From the NCBI GenBank assembly GCA_019119165.1, contig DWXO01000047.1, positions 35,738 to 99,737 of the forward strand: DNA of 64,000 nt. The letters are read 5' to 3'. The translations under genes were made by a program, and so were the position numbers. Below are positions 54,378 to 62,755 of the stretch, piece after piece; the stretch's first letter is position 1; the number at the start of each line of letters is the position of its first letter. The stretch comes from Candidatus Flavonifractor intestinigallinarum (GTDB lineage: Bacteria > Bacillota > Clostridia > Oscillospirales > Oscillospiraceae). The notes beneath the pieces were generated by a model, which had not been told where the DNA came from, searched no databases, and saw nothing but the letters and a program-made list of their open reading frames with translations.

Positions 54378-56975
54378 TCACACGAGTTGTTTCAATTCGA
54401 AGAGCAGATTCATGGCCTCGATGGGGGTGAGGGTGTTCAGGTCCACCCCCTGGAGCCGCCGGACCACCTCTCCGCCCCCCATGTCCAGCAGGGACATCTG
54501 GTCGGGGGCGGGGGCCGCCGGGGCCTGGGGGGTCTGGACGCCCCCTGCCTCCAGCTCCTTGAGAATGTGGCGGGCCCGGGTGATGACCTTGTCGGGCACC
54601 CCGGCCAGCTTGGCCACCTCGATGCCGTAGCTCTGGTCGGCCCCGCCGGGGACGATCTTCCGCAGGAAGAGGATGTCGTCCCCCTTCTTTTTGGCGGCGA
54701 TGTTGTAGTTCTTCACCCCGGGGATATGGCCCTCCAGGGCGGTGATCTCATGGTAGTGGGTGGCAAACAAGGTCTTGGCCCCCAGCTTTTTCTTGTCGGC
54801 GCAGTATTCCAGCACCGCCCGGGCAATGGACATTCCGTCATAGGTGGAGGTGCCCCGGCCGATCTCGTCCAGAATGAGCAGGCTCTTGCTGGTGGCGTTT
54901 TTCAGCAGCTCCGCCACCTCGGTCATCTCCACCATAAAGGTGGACTGGCCGGCGGACAGGTCGTCGCTGGCCCCGATGCGGGTGAACACCCGGTCCACGA
55001 TGCCGATGCGGGCCGATTTGGCGGGGACAAAGGAGCCCATCTGGGCCATGAGGACAATGAGGGCCACCTGGCGCATATAGGTGGACTTGCCCGCCATGTT
55101 GGGGCCGGTGATGATGGCCACCGTGTTGTCCTTGCCGTCCATCCGGGTGTCGTTGGGGACAAAGAGGGCGTTTTTCAGCATCTTTTCCACCACCGGGTGG
55201 CGGCCCTCGGAAATCTCGATGGTGTCGGACAGGTCCACCTCCGGACGGCAGTAGCCCTGCTCGGCGGCCACGGCGGCGAAGGAGGCCAGCACGTCCACCT
55301 GGGCCACGGCGGCGGCGGAGCGCTGGATGTCCCCCACCCGGGCGGCGGCCTGCCGCCGCAGGTCGCAGAAGAGCTGGTACTCCAGAGCAGTGACCCGGTC
55401 CTGGGCGGACAGGATCTCATGCTCCAGGTCCTTCAGCTCCTGGGTGATGAACCGCTCGCAGTTCACCAGGGTCTGCTTGCGGATGTAGTCCTCCGGCACC
55501 TGGTCGTAATAGGACTTGGATACCTCGATGTAGTAGCCGAACACCTTGTTGAAGCCCACCTTCAGGCTCTTGATGCCGGTCTTTTCCTTCTCCCGGGCCT
55601 CCACAGCGGCCACCAGGTCCTTGCCGTTGGTGAGGATGTCCCGCAGCCGGTCCACCTCGGGGTCGTAGCCCTCCCGGATGAAGCCGCCCTCCCGGACGGA
55701 GAAGGGGGGCTCGTCCACAATGGCCCGGCCGATCAGCTCCCGCAGGTCGGGCAGGTCGTCCAGGGCGGCGGACAGGGCGGTGAGCAGGGCGCCGGAGTAG
55801 GGGGTCAGCAGCTGCCGCAGCCGGGGCAGCTTGCCCAGGCCGATGGCCAGAGCCATCAGGTCCCGGCCCCCCGCGGTGCCGTACACAATGCGGCCGATAA
55901 GCCGCTCCAGGTCGGTGACCTCCCGCAGGGTGCTCACCAGCTCGTCCCGGCCGATGGGGTCGGACACCAGCTCCTCCACCGCCCCCAGCCGGCGGCTGAT
56001 GGCGCCGGGGGAGAGGAGGGGCCGCTCCATCCAGGTGCGGATCAGCCGGTGGCCCATGGCGGTGCGGGTCTTGTCCAGCACCCACAAGAGGCTGCCCTTC
56101 TTCTCCTTGGAGCGGAGGGTTTCGGTGAGCTCCAGATTGCGCCGGGCGGTGAGATCCAGCTCCATGAACTGGCCGGAGGTGAACCAGGTGAGGGTGGTGA
56201 TGTGGGAGAGGTCGGTTTTCTGAGTTTCGTAGAGGTAGCTCAAAAGGCCCCCCACCGCCTGGAGGGCGTGGTCGTCCCCCTCCGGCAGCTGGTCCAGGCC
56301 GCTGGTGAACTGTTTCTCTACCAGGGAGCGGGCGGAATCGGGCCGGAAGCGGGACTCCCCGCCGTTCTCACACCGGCAGTTCAGCTGATTGGTGAGGAAG
56401 TCCAGCAGGGCGGCGTCGCTGTAGGCCCCGTCGGACAGCATGGCCTCCCGGGGGGCGAAGCGGCCCAGCTCGTTGCACAGGTGCTCCTGGGTGTCCGGCC
56501 CGGTAAAGGAGGTGACGGAGATCTCGCCGGTGGAGATGTCGCAGAAGCACAGCCCTGCCCCGTCGGAGTCGGCATAGATGGCGCAGATGAAGTTGTTGCG
56601 GCCCTCCTCCAGCATGGAGGAGGCGATGACGGTGCCGGGGGTGACAATGCGGATGATGTCCCGGTCCACCAGCCCCTTGGCGGTGGCGGGGTCCTCCATC
56701 TGCTCGCAGATGGCCACCTTGTAGCCCTTGGCAATGAGCCGGGCGATGTAGGCGTCGGCACTGTGGTAGGGCACGCCGCACATGGGGGTGCGCTGATCCT
56801 CCGGCTTGCCCCGGTCCCGGGTGGTGAGGGTGAGATCCAGCTCCTTGGAGGCCAGCTTGGCGTCCTCCTGGAACATCTCGTAGAAGTCGCCCAGCCGGAA
56901 AAAGAGGATGCAGTCCGGATGAAGCTCTTTCATTTTCAGATATTGGCGCATCATGGGGGTCAGCTCGGACGGCAT
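54378..56975 (-). CDS. mutS: DNA mismatch repair protein MutS
   Basis: MMRQYLKMKELHPDCILFFRLGDFYEMFQEDA, TGPNMAGKSTYMRQVALIVLMAQMGSFVPA, LDEIGRGTSTYDGMSIARAVLEY; ATG 56975. Confidence 0.97.
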   Translation of the reverse strand: MPSELTPMMRQYLKMKELHPDCILFFRLGDFYEMFQEDAKLASKELDLTLTTRDRGKPEDQRTPMCGVPYHSADAYIARLIAKGYKVAICEQMEDPATAKGLVDRDIIRIVTPGTVIASSMLEEGRNNFICAIYADSDGAGLCFCDISTGEISVTSFTGPDTQEHLCNELGRFAPREAMLSDGAYSDAALLDFLTNQLNCRCENGGESRFRPDSARSLVEKQFTSGLDQLPEGDDHALQAVGGLLSYLYETQKTDLSHITTLTWFTSGQFMELDLTARRNLELTETLRSKEKKGSLLWVLDKTRTAMGHRLIRTWMERPLLSPGAISRRLGAVEELVSDPIGRDELVSTLREVTDLERLIGRIVYGTAGGRDLMALAIGLGKLPRLRQLLTPYSGALLTALSAALDDLPDLRELIGRAIVDEPPFSVREGGFIREGYDPEVDRLRDILTNGKDLVAAVEAREKEKTGIKSLKVGFNKVFGYYIEVSKSYYDQVPEDYIRKQTLVNCERFITQELKDLEHEILSAQDRVTALEYQLFCDLRRQAAARVGDIQRSAAAVAQVDVLASFAAVAAEQGYCRPEVDLSDTIEISEGRHPVVEKMLKNALFVPNDTRMDGKDNTVAIITGPNMAGKSTYMRQVALIVLMAQMGSFVPAKSARIGIVDRVFTRIGASDDLSAGQSTFMVEMTEVAELLKNATSKSLLILDEIGRGTSTYDGMSIARAVLEYCADKKKLGAKTLFATHYHEITALEGHIPGVKNYNIAAKKKGDDILFLRKIVPGGADQSYGIEVAKLAGVPDKVITRARHILKELEAGGVQTPQAPAAPAPDQMSLLDMGGGEVVRRLQGVDLNTLTPIEAMNLLFELKQLV

Positions 56976-57020
56976 GGCGGGCGCTCCTTTTCTAAATGAT
57001 AATTGAAATGGAAAGGGACG

Positions 57021-57057
57021 GATTGCCGCGCCAGTGTGCGCACTGGCTCGCAATGAC
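57021..57057. repeat. 37-bp inverted repeat, left end of the GIY-YIG unit
   Basis: GATTGCCGCGCCAGTGTGCGCACTGGCTCGCAATGAC. Confidence 0.92.
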
Positions 57058-57061
57058 GGCC

Positions 57062-57343
57062 CTATAGTGTGGGGTACAGATCAGTCCATCCGGGATTCCG
57101 GCGGTTGACCAGGGCGTTTTTTCGTTTCCTGGACCAGGATTTGATCTGCTTTTCTCGGGCAATGGCTGATTGGATGGATGGGGTGGCCTCAAAATAGACC
57201 AATTTTGTAATATCATAACGGGCGGTATAGCTGGCGGGATCGGCATGGGCGCGGTGCTGGGCGACCCGGCGGACCAGGTCCCGGGTTACCCCGGTGTAAA
57301 TGGCTACATTGGTGGCGTTTGCCAGGATATAGACGTAATACAT
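57062..57343 (-). CDS. GIY-YIG endonuclease-domain protein
   Basis: MYYVYILANATNVAIYTGVTRDLVRRVAQHRAHADPASYTARYDITKLVYFEATPSIQSAIAREKQIKSWSRKRKNALV. Confidence 0.95.
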   Translation of the reverse strand: MYYVYILANATNVAIYTGVTRDLVRRVAQHRAHADPASYTARYDITKLVYFEATPSIQSAIAREKQIKSWSRKRKNALVNRRNPGWTDLYPTL

Positions 57344-57404
57344 GGCTCCGTCCTCCTGCCTGTCATTGCGAGCCAGTGCGCGCACTGGCGTGGCAATCTG
57401 TATG

Positions 57405-58847
57405 TTACTCCGCCTTCTCCCCCATCAAAGACCACTTATTGGCTCCGGTGATCTTGACCTCCACAAACTGCCCGATGAGGGACTCCTCTCCGGTGAGGCG
57501 CACCAGGCGGTTGCCGGGGGTGCGGGCGGTGAGGCCCTTGTCGTCGGTGCCGTCCACCAGGCAGCGCACCGTCTTGCCGATATAGGCCGCGTGCTTTTCC
57601 TCGGAAATCTGGTCCTGCCGCTCCACCAGCCGCTGGAACCAGGCCGCCTTCTCCTCCTTGGAGACGGGGTCCTCCATCTTGGCGGCGGGGGTGCCCACAC
57701 GGGGGGAGTAGATGAAGGTAAAGAGGGCGTCAAACCGCACCTCGTCCAGCAAGGTCATGGTCTGCTCAAACTCCTCGGCGGTTTCCCCGGGAAATCCTAC
57801 GATGACGTCGGAGGTAATGACCACGTCGGGGATGGCCTGACGCAGGCGGCGCACCTTGTCCAGGTAGCCCGCCCGGTCGTACACCCGGTTCATGGCCTTT
57901 AACACCCGGTCGCTGCCCGCCTGGAAAGGCAGGTGGAAGCAAGGGGCGATCTTGGGGGAGGAGGCCATGGTGTCAAAGAGCTTCTGGGAGGCGTCCTTGG
58001 GGTGGCTGGTCATGAAGCGCAGCAGGAAGTCCCCGGGAATCTCGGAGGCCGCCTTCAAGAGGCCGGCGAAGTCCATGGGGTCGTCCAGGTCCTTGCCATA
58101 GGAGTTGACGTTCTGGCCCAGCAGGGTGATGTCCTTGTACCCCTCGGCCACCAGGCCCCGGATCTCCTCCAGAATGACCTCCGGCTGACGGGAGCGCTCC
58201 CGGCCACGGACGTAGGGCACGATGCAGTAGGTGCAGAAGTTGTTGCAGCCGTACATGATGGACACCCAGGCCTTCACCTTGTCCTGACGCACCACCGGGA
58301 TGCCCTCGGCGATGGAGCCGGGCTCGTCGGCGATGTCAAAGATGCGGCCCCGGCGGGTCACCAGCCGGTACAGGAGTTCGGGGAACCGCCAAAGGGCGTG
58401 GGGCCCGAACACCAGGTCCACCTGCCGGTAGCTCTCCTTGATCTTCTGGGCCCGGTGGGGCTCCTGGGCCATGCAGCCGCACACGCAGATGAGCTGGTTG
58501 GGCTTGGCCCGCTTGGTGTGGACCAGGGCGCCCACGTTGCCCAGCACCCGCATCTCGGCGTGCTCCCGGATGGCGCAGGTGTTGATGAGGATGAGGTCGG
58601 CCTCGGCCTCGCTGTCGGTGAAGTCGTAGCCCATCTCCCGCAGGTAGCCCCGCAGCCGCTCGGAGTCGGCCTCGTTCTGCTGGCAGCCGTAGGTATCCAC
58701 GAAGGCCAGCGGGGCGGTGGGACGGGCGGCGTTGCGCTCATGGAGTTTGTGGCAGAAGTCCCGCTGACGCTCCACGTCGGCGGGGGAAATTTTGGTGGTC
58801 TGTCGGTTCAAAACGGTTCCTCCCGAAAAGTCTGTATCAATACTCAA
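57405..58847 (-). CDS. miaB: tRNA-2-methylthio-N6-dimethylallyladenosine synthase MiaB
   Basis: VDTYGCQQNEADSERLRGYL, GCNNFCTYCIVPYVRGRERSR, C-terminal TRAM domain. Confidence 0.96.
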   Translation of the reverse strand: MSIDTDFSGGTVLNRQTTKISPADVERQRDFCHKLHERNAARPTAPLAFVDTYGCQQNEADSERLRGYLREMGYDFTDSEAEADLILINTCAIREHAEMRVLGNVGALVHTKRAKPNQLICVCGCMAQEPHRAQKIKESYRQVDLVFGPHALWRFPELLYRLVTRRGRIFDIADEPGSIAEGIPVVRQDKVKAWVSIMYGCNNFCTYCIVPYVRGRERSRQPEVILEEIRGLVAEGYKDITLLGQNVNSYGKDLDDPMDFAGLLKAASEIPGDFLLRFMTSHPKDASQKLFDTMASSPKIAPCFHLPFQAGSDRVLKAMNRVYDRAGYLDKVRRLRQAIPDVVITSDVIVGFPGETAEEFEQTMTLLDEVRFDALFTFIYSPRVGTPAAKMEDPVSKEEKAAWFQRLVERQDQISEEKHAAYIGKTVRCLVDGTDDKGLTARTPGNRLVRLTGEESLIGQFVEVKITGANKWSLMGEKAE

Positions 58848-58954
58848 TCATAGCACTTTTCAGCATTAAACACAAGGCCTGTCCCCTTTTCATTGACTGG
58901 ATTCGGCGGGGAGTATATAATGGAAAGGACTATCCACGGAAAGGCGGCGGAGCC

Positions 58955-60022
58955 ATGAAAACCCTGGTCATCGAGCGGGATGCACTGAAGAATAATATCT
59001 CCGTGGTCAAGGAGCGGGCGGGGGGCGCCGTGATCTACGGCGTGGTCACCGGAGACGGCCAGGGAGCCGGTCTGGTGGAGCTGGCAAAGACCCTCCGGGC
59101 CGAGGGCATCGGCCGCTTCGCCGTGTCCGAGGTGGCGGAGGCCGCCGCCCTGCGGAAGGCGGGCTTTGTGGAGGAGGAGATCCTCATGCTCCGCTGCACC
59201 ACCGACCGGGAGGAGCTGGAGCAGCTGCTGGACCTGAACGTGATCTGCACCGTGGGCTCCCACGACAGCGGTATGGCCCTCAACGGGGTGGCGGAGGCCC
59301 GGTCCACCATTGCCGAGGCCCACATCCAGATCGATACCGGCATGGGCTTCGGGGGCTTTCTCTCCAGCGAGCCGGAGAAGATCCTGTCCACCTTCCGGGA
59401 CCTGTCCAGCATCGCCGTGTCCGGGGTGTGTACCCAGCTGTACACCAAGAGCCGCAAGGGCAAGGCCCTGGCGGCCCAGGTGGAGGAGTTCACCAAAACG
59501 GTGGAGGCCATCCACGCCGCCGGGTTTGAGACGGGCACCGTCCACGCCGCCGGGTCCTATGTGCTGATGCACCACCCCGCCGCCCGGCTGGGGGGCGTCC
59601 GGGCGGGCACCGTGCTGATGGGCCGGTGCCGCCGGGCCAGAGGGGACGGCCTGCGCCGGGTTGGCTACGGCGAGGTGAAGGTGGAGGAGACCCGCTGGGT
59701 GCCCAAGGGCCACATCGTGGGGGGCAACACCCCCGCGCCCCTGAAAAAGAACACCCGGGTGGCGGTGCTGCCCGTGGGGTATCAGAACGGCTTCGGCATG
59801 GGCCGCCCCTGGGCAGGAGGGCTGCTGGACGCCATCCGCCGGTGGCTCACCCAGCGGCAGATCACCGTCCGGGTCAACGGCCAGAAGGCCAGGGTCATTG
59901 GCGGCATCGGCGCCATCGAGACCATCGTGGACGTGACCGACCTAAAATGTACCGCCGGAGACAAGGCGGTGTTTGATATCGACCCCATTTTTGCCAAGGG
60001 GTTTGTCCGGGAGTACCGGTAA
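58955..60022 (+). CDS. alanine racemase-like (fold type III) protein lacking the canonical PLP lysine
   Basis: MKTLVIERDALKNNISVVKERAGGAVIYGVVTGDGQGAGLVELAKTLRAEGIGRFAVSEVAEAAALRKAG...; VVTGDGQGAG where VVKADAYGHG is expected. Confidence 0.8.
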   Translation: MKTLVIERDALKNNISVVKERAGGAVIYGVVTGDGQGAGLVELAKTLRAEGIGRFAVSEVAEAAALRKAGFVEEEILMLRCTTDREELEQLLDLNVICTVGSHDSGMALNGVAEARSTIAEAHIQIDTGMGFGGFLSSEPEKILSTFRDLSSIAVSGVCTQLYTKSRKGKALAAQVEEFTKTVEAIHAAGFETGTVHAAGSYVLMHHPAARLGGVRAGTVLMGRCRRARGDGLRRVGYGEVKVEETRWVPKGHIVGGNTPAPLKKNTRVAVLPVGYQNGFGMGRPWAGGLLDAIRRWLTQRQITVRVNGQKARVIGGIGAIETIVDVTDLKCTAGDKAVFDIDPIFAKGFVREYR

Positions 60023-60033
60023 GGGGGATCGAT

Positions 60034-60093
60034 TGCCCCCTCATCCGTCATTTGCCTTGCAAATGCCACCTTCCCCCCTGAGGGGGGAAGGTC
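60034..60093. repeat. family A repeat, single half unit
   Basis: CCCCCTCATCCGTCATTTGCCTTGCAAATGCCACCTTCCCCCCTGAGGGGGGAAGGT. Confidence 0.88.
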
Positions 60094-60121
60094 TTACCCC
60101 AAAAAGAAAGGAATTTAAACT

Positions 60122-60565
60122 ATGCGTGCAGTTGTGACCCGTGTCAAGAACGCCTCCGTCACCATTGACGGCAAGGTGAACGGCGAGATCGGCCAGGGCT
60201 TCCTGGTGCTGCTGGGGGTGGCCCCCAGCGATACCGAGGCCCAGGCCGTCAAGATGGCCGACAAGGTGTGCGGCCTGCGCATCTTTGAGGACGAGAACGA
60301 AAAGATGAACCTGAACCTGGAGGCGGTGGGGGGCTCCCTGCTGGTGGTGAGCCAGTTCACCCTCTACGCCGACACCAAGTCCCGCCGCCCCGGCTTCTCC
60401 GGAGCCGCCAAGCCGGACATCGCCATCCCCCTGTATGAGAAGTTTATGGCCGAGTGCGCCGGACGGGGCTTTGAGGTCCAGCACGGCGAATTTGGGGCCG
60501 ATATGCAGGTATACTCTCAGAATGACGGACCGGTGACCATCCTGCTGGACACCGATACCATGTAA
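60122..60565 (+). CDS. dtd: D-aminoacyl-tRNA deacylase
   Basis: MRAVVTRVKNASVTIDGKVNGEIGQGFLVLLGV, LLVVSQFTLYADTKSRRPGFSGAA. Confidence 0.97.
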   Translation: MRAVVTRVKNASVTIDGKVNGEIGQGFLVLLGVAPSDTEAQAVKMADKVCGLRIFEDENEKMNLNLEAVGGSLLVVSQFTLYADTKSRRPGFSGAAKPDIAIPLYEKFMAECAGRGFEVQHGEFGADMQVYSQNDGPVTILLDTDTM

Positions 60566-60584
60566 AGAAAGGGGTACACATCCC

Positions 60585-61190
60585 ATGAAAATTCGCGTTT
60601 TACAGGTGGGGCCCATCGGCACCAACTGCTATCTGCTGGAGGACGAGGACAGCCACACCGCCGCCGTGGTGGACCCCGGCGACGAGGCCGACCGTATTCT
60701 GGCCCAGGCCAAGGCCGACGGGGTGGAGATTCAGTCCATCCTGCTGACCCACGCCCACTATGACCACACCACCGGCGTGGCCGGGCTGCTCAAGGCTCTG
60801 CCCAACATTCCGGTGTACCTCCACCCCGCCGATATCGCCCGGCTGGGCACCCCGGTGTTCCCCGCTCTGGGCGTCGAGCCCACCCCCTATGACGACGGCG
60901 ACGTGGTGAAGGTGGGGGGCATCGACGTGCAGGTGCTCCACACCCCCGGCCACACCCCCGGCGGCGTGTGCCTGATGGCGGGGGAGGCCCTCTTCACCGG
61001 CGATACCCTGTTCCAGGGCTCCATGGGCCGCACCGACCTGCCCGGCGGCAGCTACCAGGAGATCATGGCCTCCCTGGCCCGGCTGGCCCGGCTGCCCGGG
61101 GACTTCCAGGTTCTCCCCGGCCACATGGACCTGTCCACCCTGGACACCGAGCGAAAGGGCAATTACTATATGCAGGAGGCCATGGGGTAA
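60585..61190 (+). CDS. MBL-fold metallohydrolase (glyoxalase II-like)
   Basis: LTHAHYDHTTGVAGLL, VLHTPGHTPGGVCLM, GDTLFQGSMGRTDLPGG. Confidence 0.93.
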   Translation: MKIRVLQVGPIGTNCYLLEDEDSHTAAVVDPGDEADRILAQAKADGVEIQSILLTHAHYDHTTGVAGLLKALPNIPVYLHPADIARLGTPVFPALGVEPTPYDDGDVVKVGGIDVQVLHTPGHTPGGVCLMAGEALFTGDTLFQGSMGRTDLPGGSYQEIMASLARLARLPGDFQVLPGHMDLSTLDTERKGNYYMQEAMG

Positions 61191-61221
61191 GGGACGGGCC
61201 GATGTGGGCATCGGCCCCTAC
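61191..61221. repeat. family B hairpin repeat
   Basis: GGGACGGGCCGATGTGGGCATCGGCCCCTAC, directly after the MBL-fold stop. Confidence 0.9.
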
Positions 61222-61265
61222 GGCCTTCCGTCCCCGTCCATTTCCCAGGAAAGGATTCTTCCTCC

Positions 61266-62744
61266 ATGAAACTGTATTTGAAGGGCCACGACTACAAATA
61301 CGCCGCCGAGCAGATGCTGCTGACCCTGTTCCCCGACCAGCGGCCGGAGTATGACGACCGGCCCCCCGCTGCCGGGGAGGATCATCTGGTGCTCTCCCTG
61401 AGCCGGGGCAAGCTGTGGGCCACTGCTACCGCCAAACTGACTTACAACGGCCAGTCATATGGGGCAAGCCGCCGGTGTAAACTGGAAGAACTCACCGACG
61501 ACCTCTCCACCAGCCGGGCGTTACAGCGCATTTTGAAGCTGGCCTTCTACGACGCCGGGGTGGCCGCACGGGGGAACGAGCCCCCCTGGGGGGCGCTGAC
61601 CGGCGTGCGTCCGGTGAAGATCCCCACCCGCGCCATGCTGGCTGGGGCCACCCCCGCTCAGGCGGAGAAGATTTTAAAAGACACCTACCGGGTGTCCCCC
61701 CTGCGGCGGCGGCTGGCCATGGACTGCGCCCAGGCCAGCCTGGAGGCCCAGCGGAGCCTGAAACCGGAGGAGGTGTCCCTCTATGTGGGCATCCCCTTCT
61801 GTCCCACCCGGTGCGCCTACTGCTCCTTTGTGTCCGCCGACGTGGGCCGCGCCCTCAAGCTCATCGACCCCTTCCTGGACTGCCTTTCCCGGGAAATCAA
61901 GGCCACCGGTGAAATGCTGGCGGGGGCGGGTTTGAAGGTACGCACCGTCTACTTCGGCGGCGGCACCCCCACCACCCTGTCCGCCTCTCAGCTGGACCGG
62001 CTCATGGGGGAGATCGCCGATTCCATCGACCTGTCCGCCTGCACCGAGTACACCGTGGAGGCGGGACGGCCCGACACCATTACCCGGGAAAAGCTGGAGG
62101 TCCTCTTCCGCCGGGGCTGCGGCCGGGTGTCGGTGAATCCCCAGACCATGGCCGACCATGTGCTGGCCGCCATGGGCCGGGCTCACCGGGCCGAGGATAT
62201 CCGGAAAGCCTACGCCCTGGCCCGGGACAGCGGCATCCCCTGCGTGAACATGGACCTGATTGCCGGTCTGCCCGCCGACAGCGTGGACGGCTTCCGGTCC
62301 TCCCTGGACCAGGTGCTGGCCATGGCGCCGGAGAATATCACCGTCCACACCCTGGCCATGAAGAAGGGCTCCCGGCTGATGGAAGAAGGGGGCGGCGTGC
62401 CCGCCGATGAAGAAGTGGCCGCTATGCTGGAGTACGCCTGGTCCGCTCTGCGTGGGGCGGGGCAGATTCCCTATTACCTCTACCGCCAGAAGTATATGTC
62501 CGGCTCCTTTGAAAACGTGGGCTGGTGCCTGCCGGGGGCCGAGAGCCTCTATAACATCTGCATGATGGAGGAGCTGCACACCATCGTCTCCCTGGGGGGC
62601 GGCGGGGTGACCAAGCTGGTGAACCCGGCCACCGGGCACATCGAGCGCATTGCCAACCCCAAGTACCCCAAGGAATATATCGAGAAGATTGACGCCGTCT
62701 GCGCCGGAAAGGAGCGGGTCGCCCGCTTCCACGGCGCCCTGTAA
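61266..62744 (+). CDS. hemZ: coproporphyrinogen dehydrogenase HemZ (HemN-like radical SAM)
   Basis: VGIPFCPTRCAYCSFVSADVGR, YFGGGTPTTLSASQL, VNPQTMADHVLAAMGR; dtd-MBL-hemZ neighbourhood. Confidence 0.92.
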   Translation: MKLYLKGHDYKYAAEQMLLTLFPDQRPEYDDRPPAAGEDHLVLSLSRGKLWATATAKLTYNGQSYGASRRCKLEELTDDLSTSRALQRILKLAFYDAGVAARGNEPPWGALTGVRPVKIPTRAMLAGATPAQAEKILKDTYRVSPLRRRLAMDCAQASLEAQRSLKPEEVSLYVGIPFCPTRCAYCSFVSADVGRALKLIDPFLDCLSREIKATGEMLAGAGLKVRTVYFGGGTPTTLSASQLDRLMGEIADSIDLSACTEYTVEAGRPDTITREKLEVLFRRGCGRVSVNPQTMADHVLAAMGRAHRAEDIRKAYALARDSGIPCVNMDLIAGLPADSVDGFRSSLDQVLAMAPENITVHTLAMKKGSRLMEEGGGVPADEEVAAMLEYAWSALRGAGQIPYYLYRQKYMSGSFENVGWCLPGAESLYNICMMEELHTIVSLGGGGVTKLVNPATGHIERIANPKYPKEYIEKIDAVCAGKERVARFHGAL

Positions 62745-62755
62745 GGAGGTCCCCT

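Larger units (their letters stand above)
57021..57398. mobile_element. candidate compact mobile unit: GIY-YIG ORF bounded by 37-bp terminal inverted repeats
   Basis: 57021-57057 and 57362-57398 are inverted copies with 2 mismatches in 37 nt; only the ORF and its RBS lie between them. Confidence 0.6.

Noticed and set aside
54258-56999. 913-aa plus-strand ORF opposite mutS
   Set aside because: Antisense to a full MutS with Walker motifs; low-complexity composition.
57021-57398. Conventional IS element
   Set aside because: No DDE/HUH transposase and no target-site duplication; only a GIY-YIG ORF with inverted repeats, so reported as a candidate unit rather than an IS.
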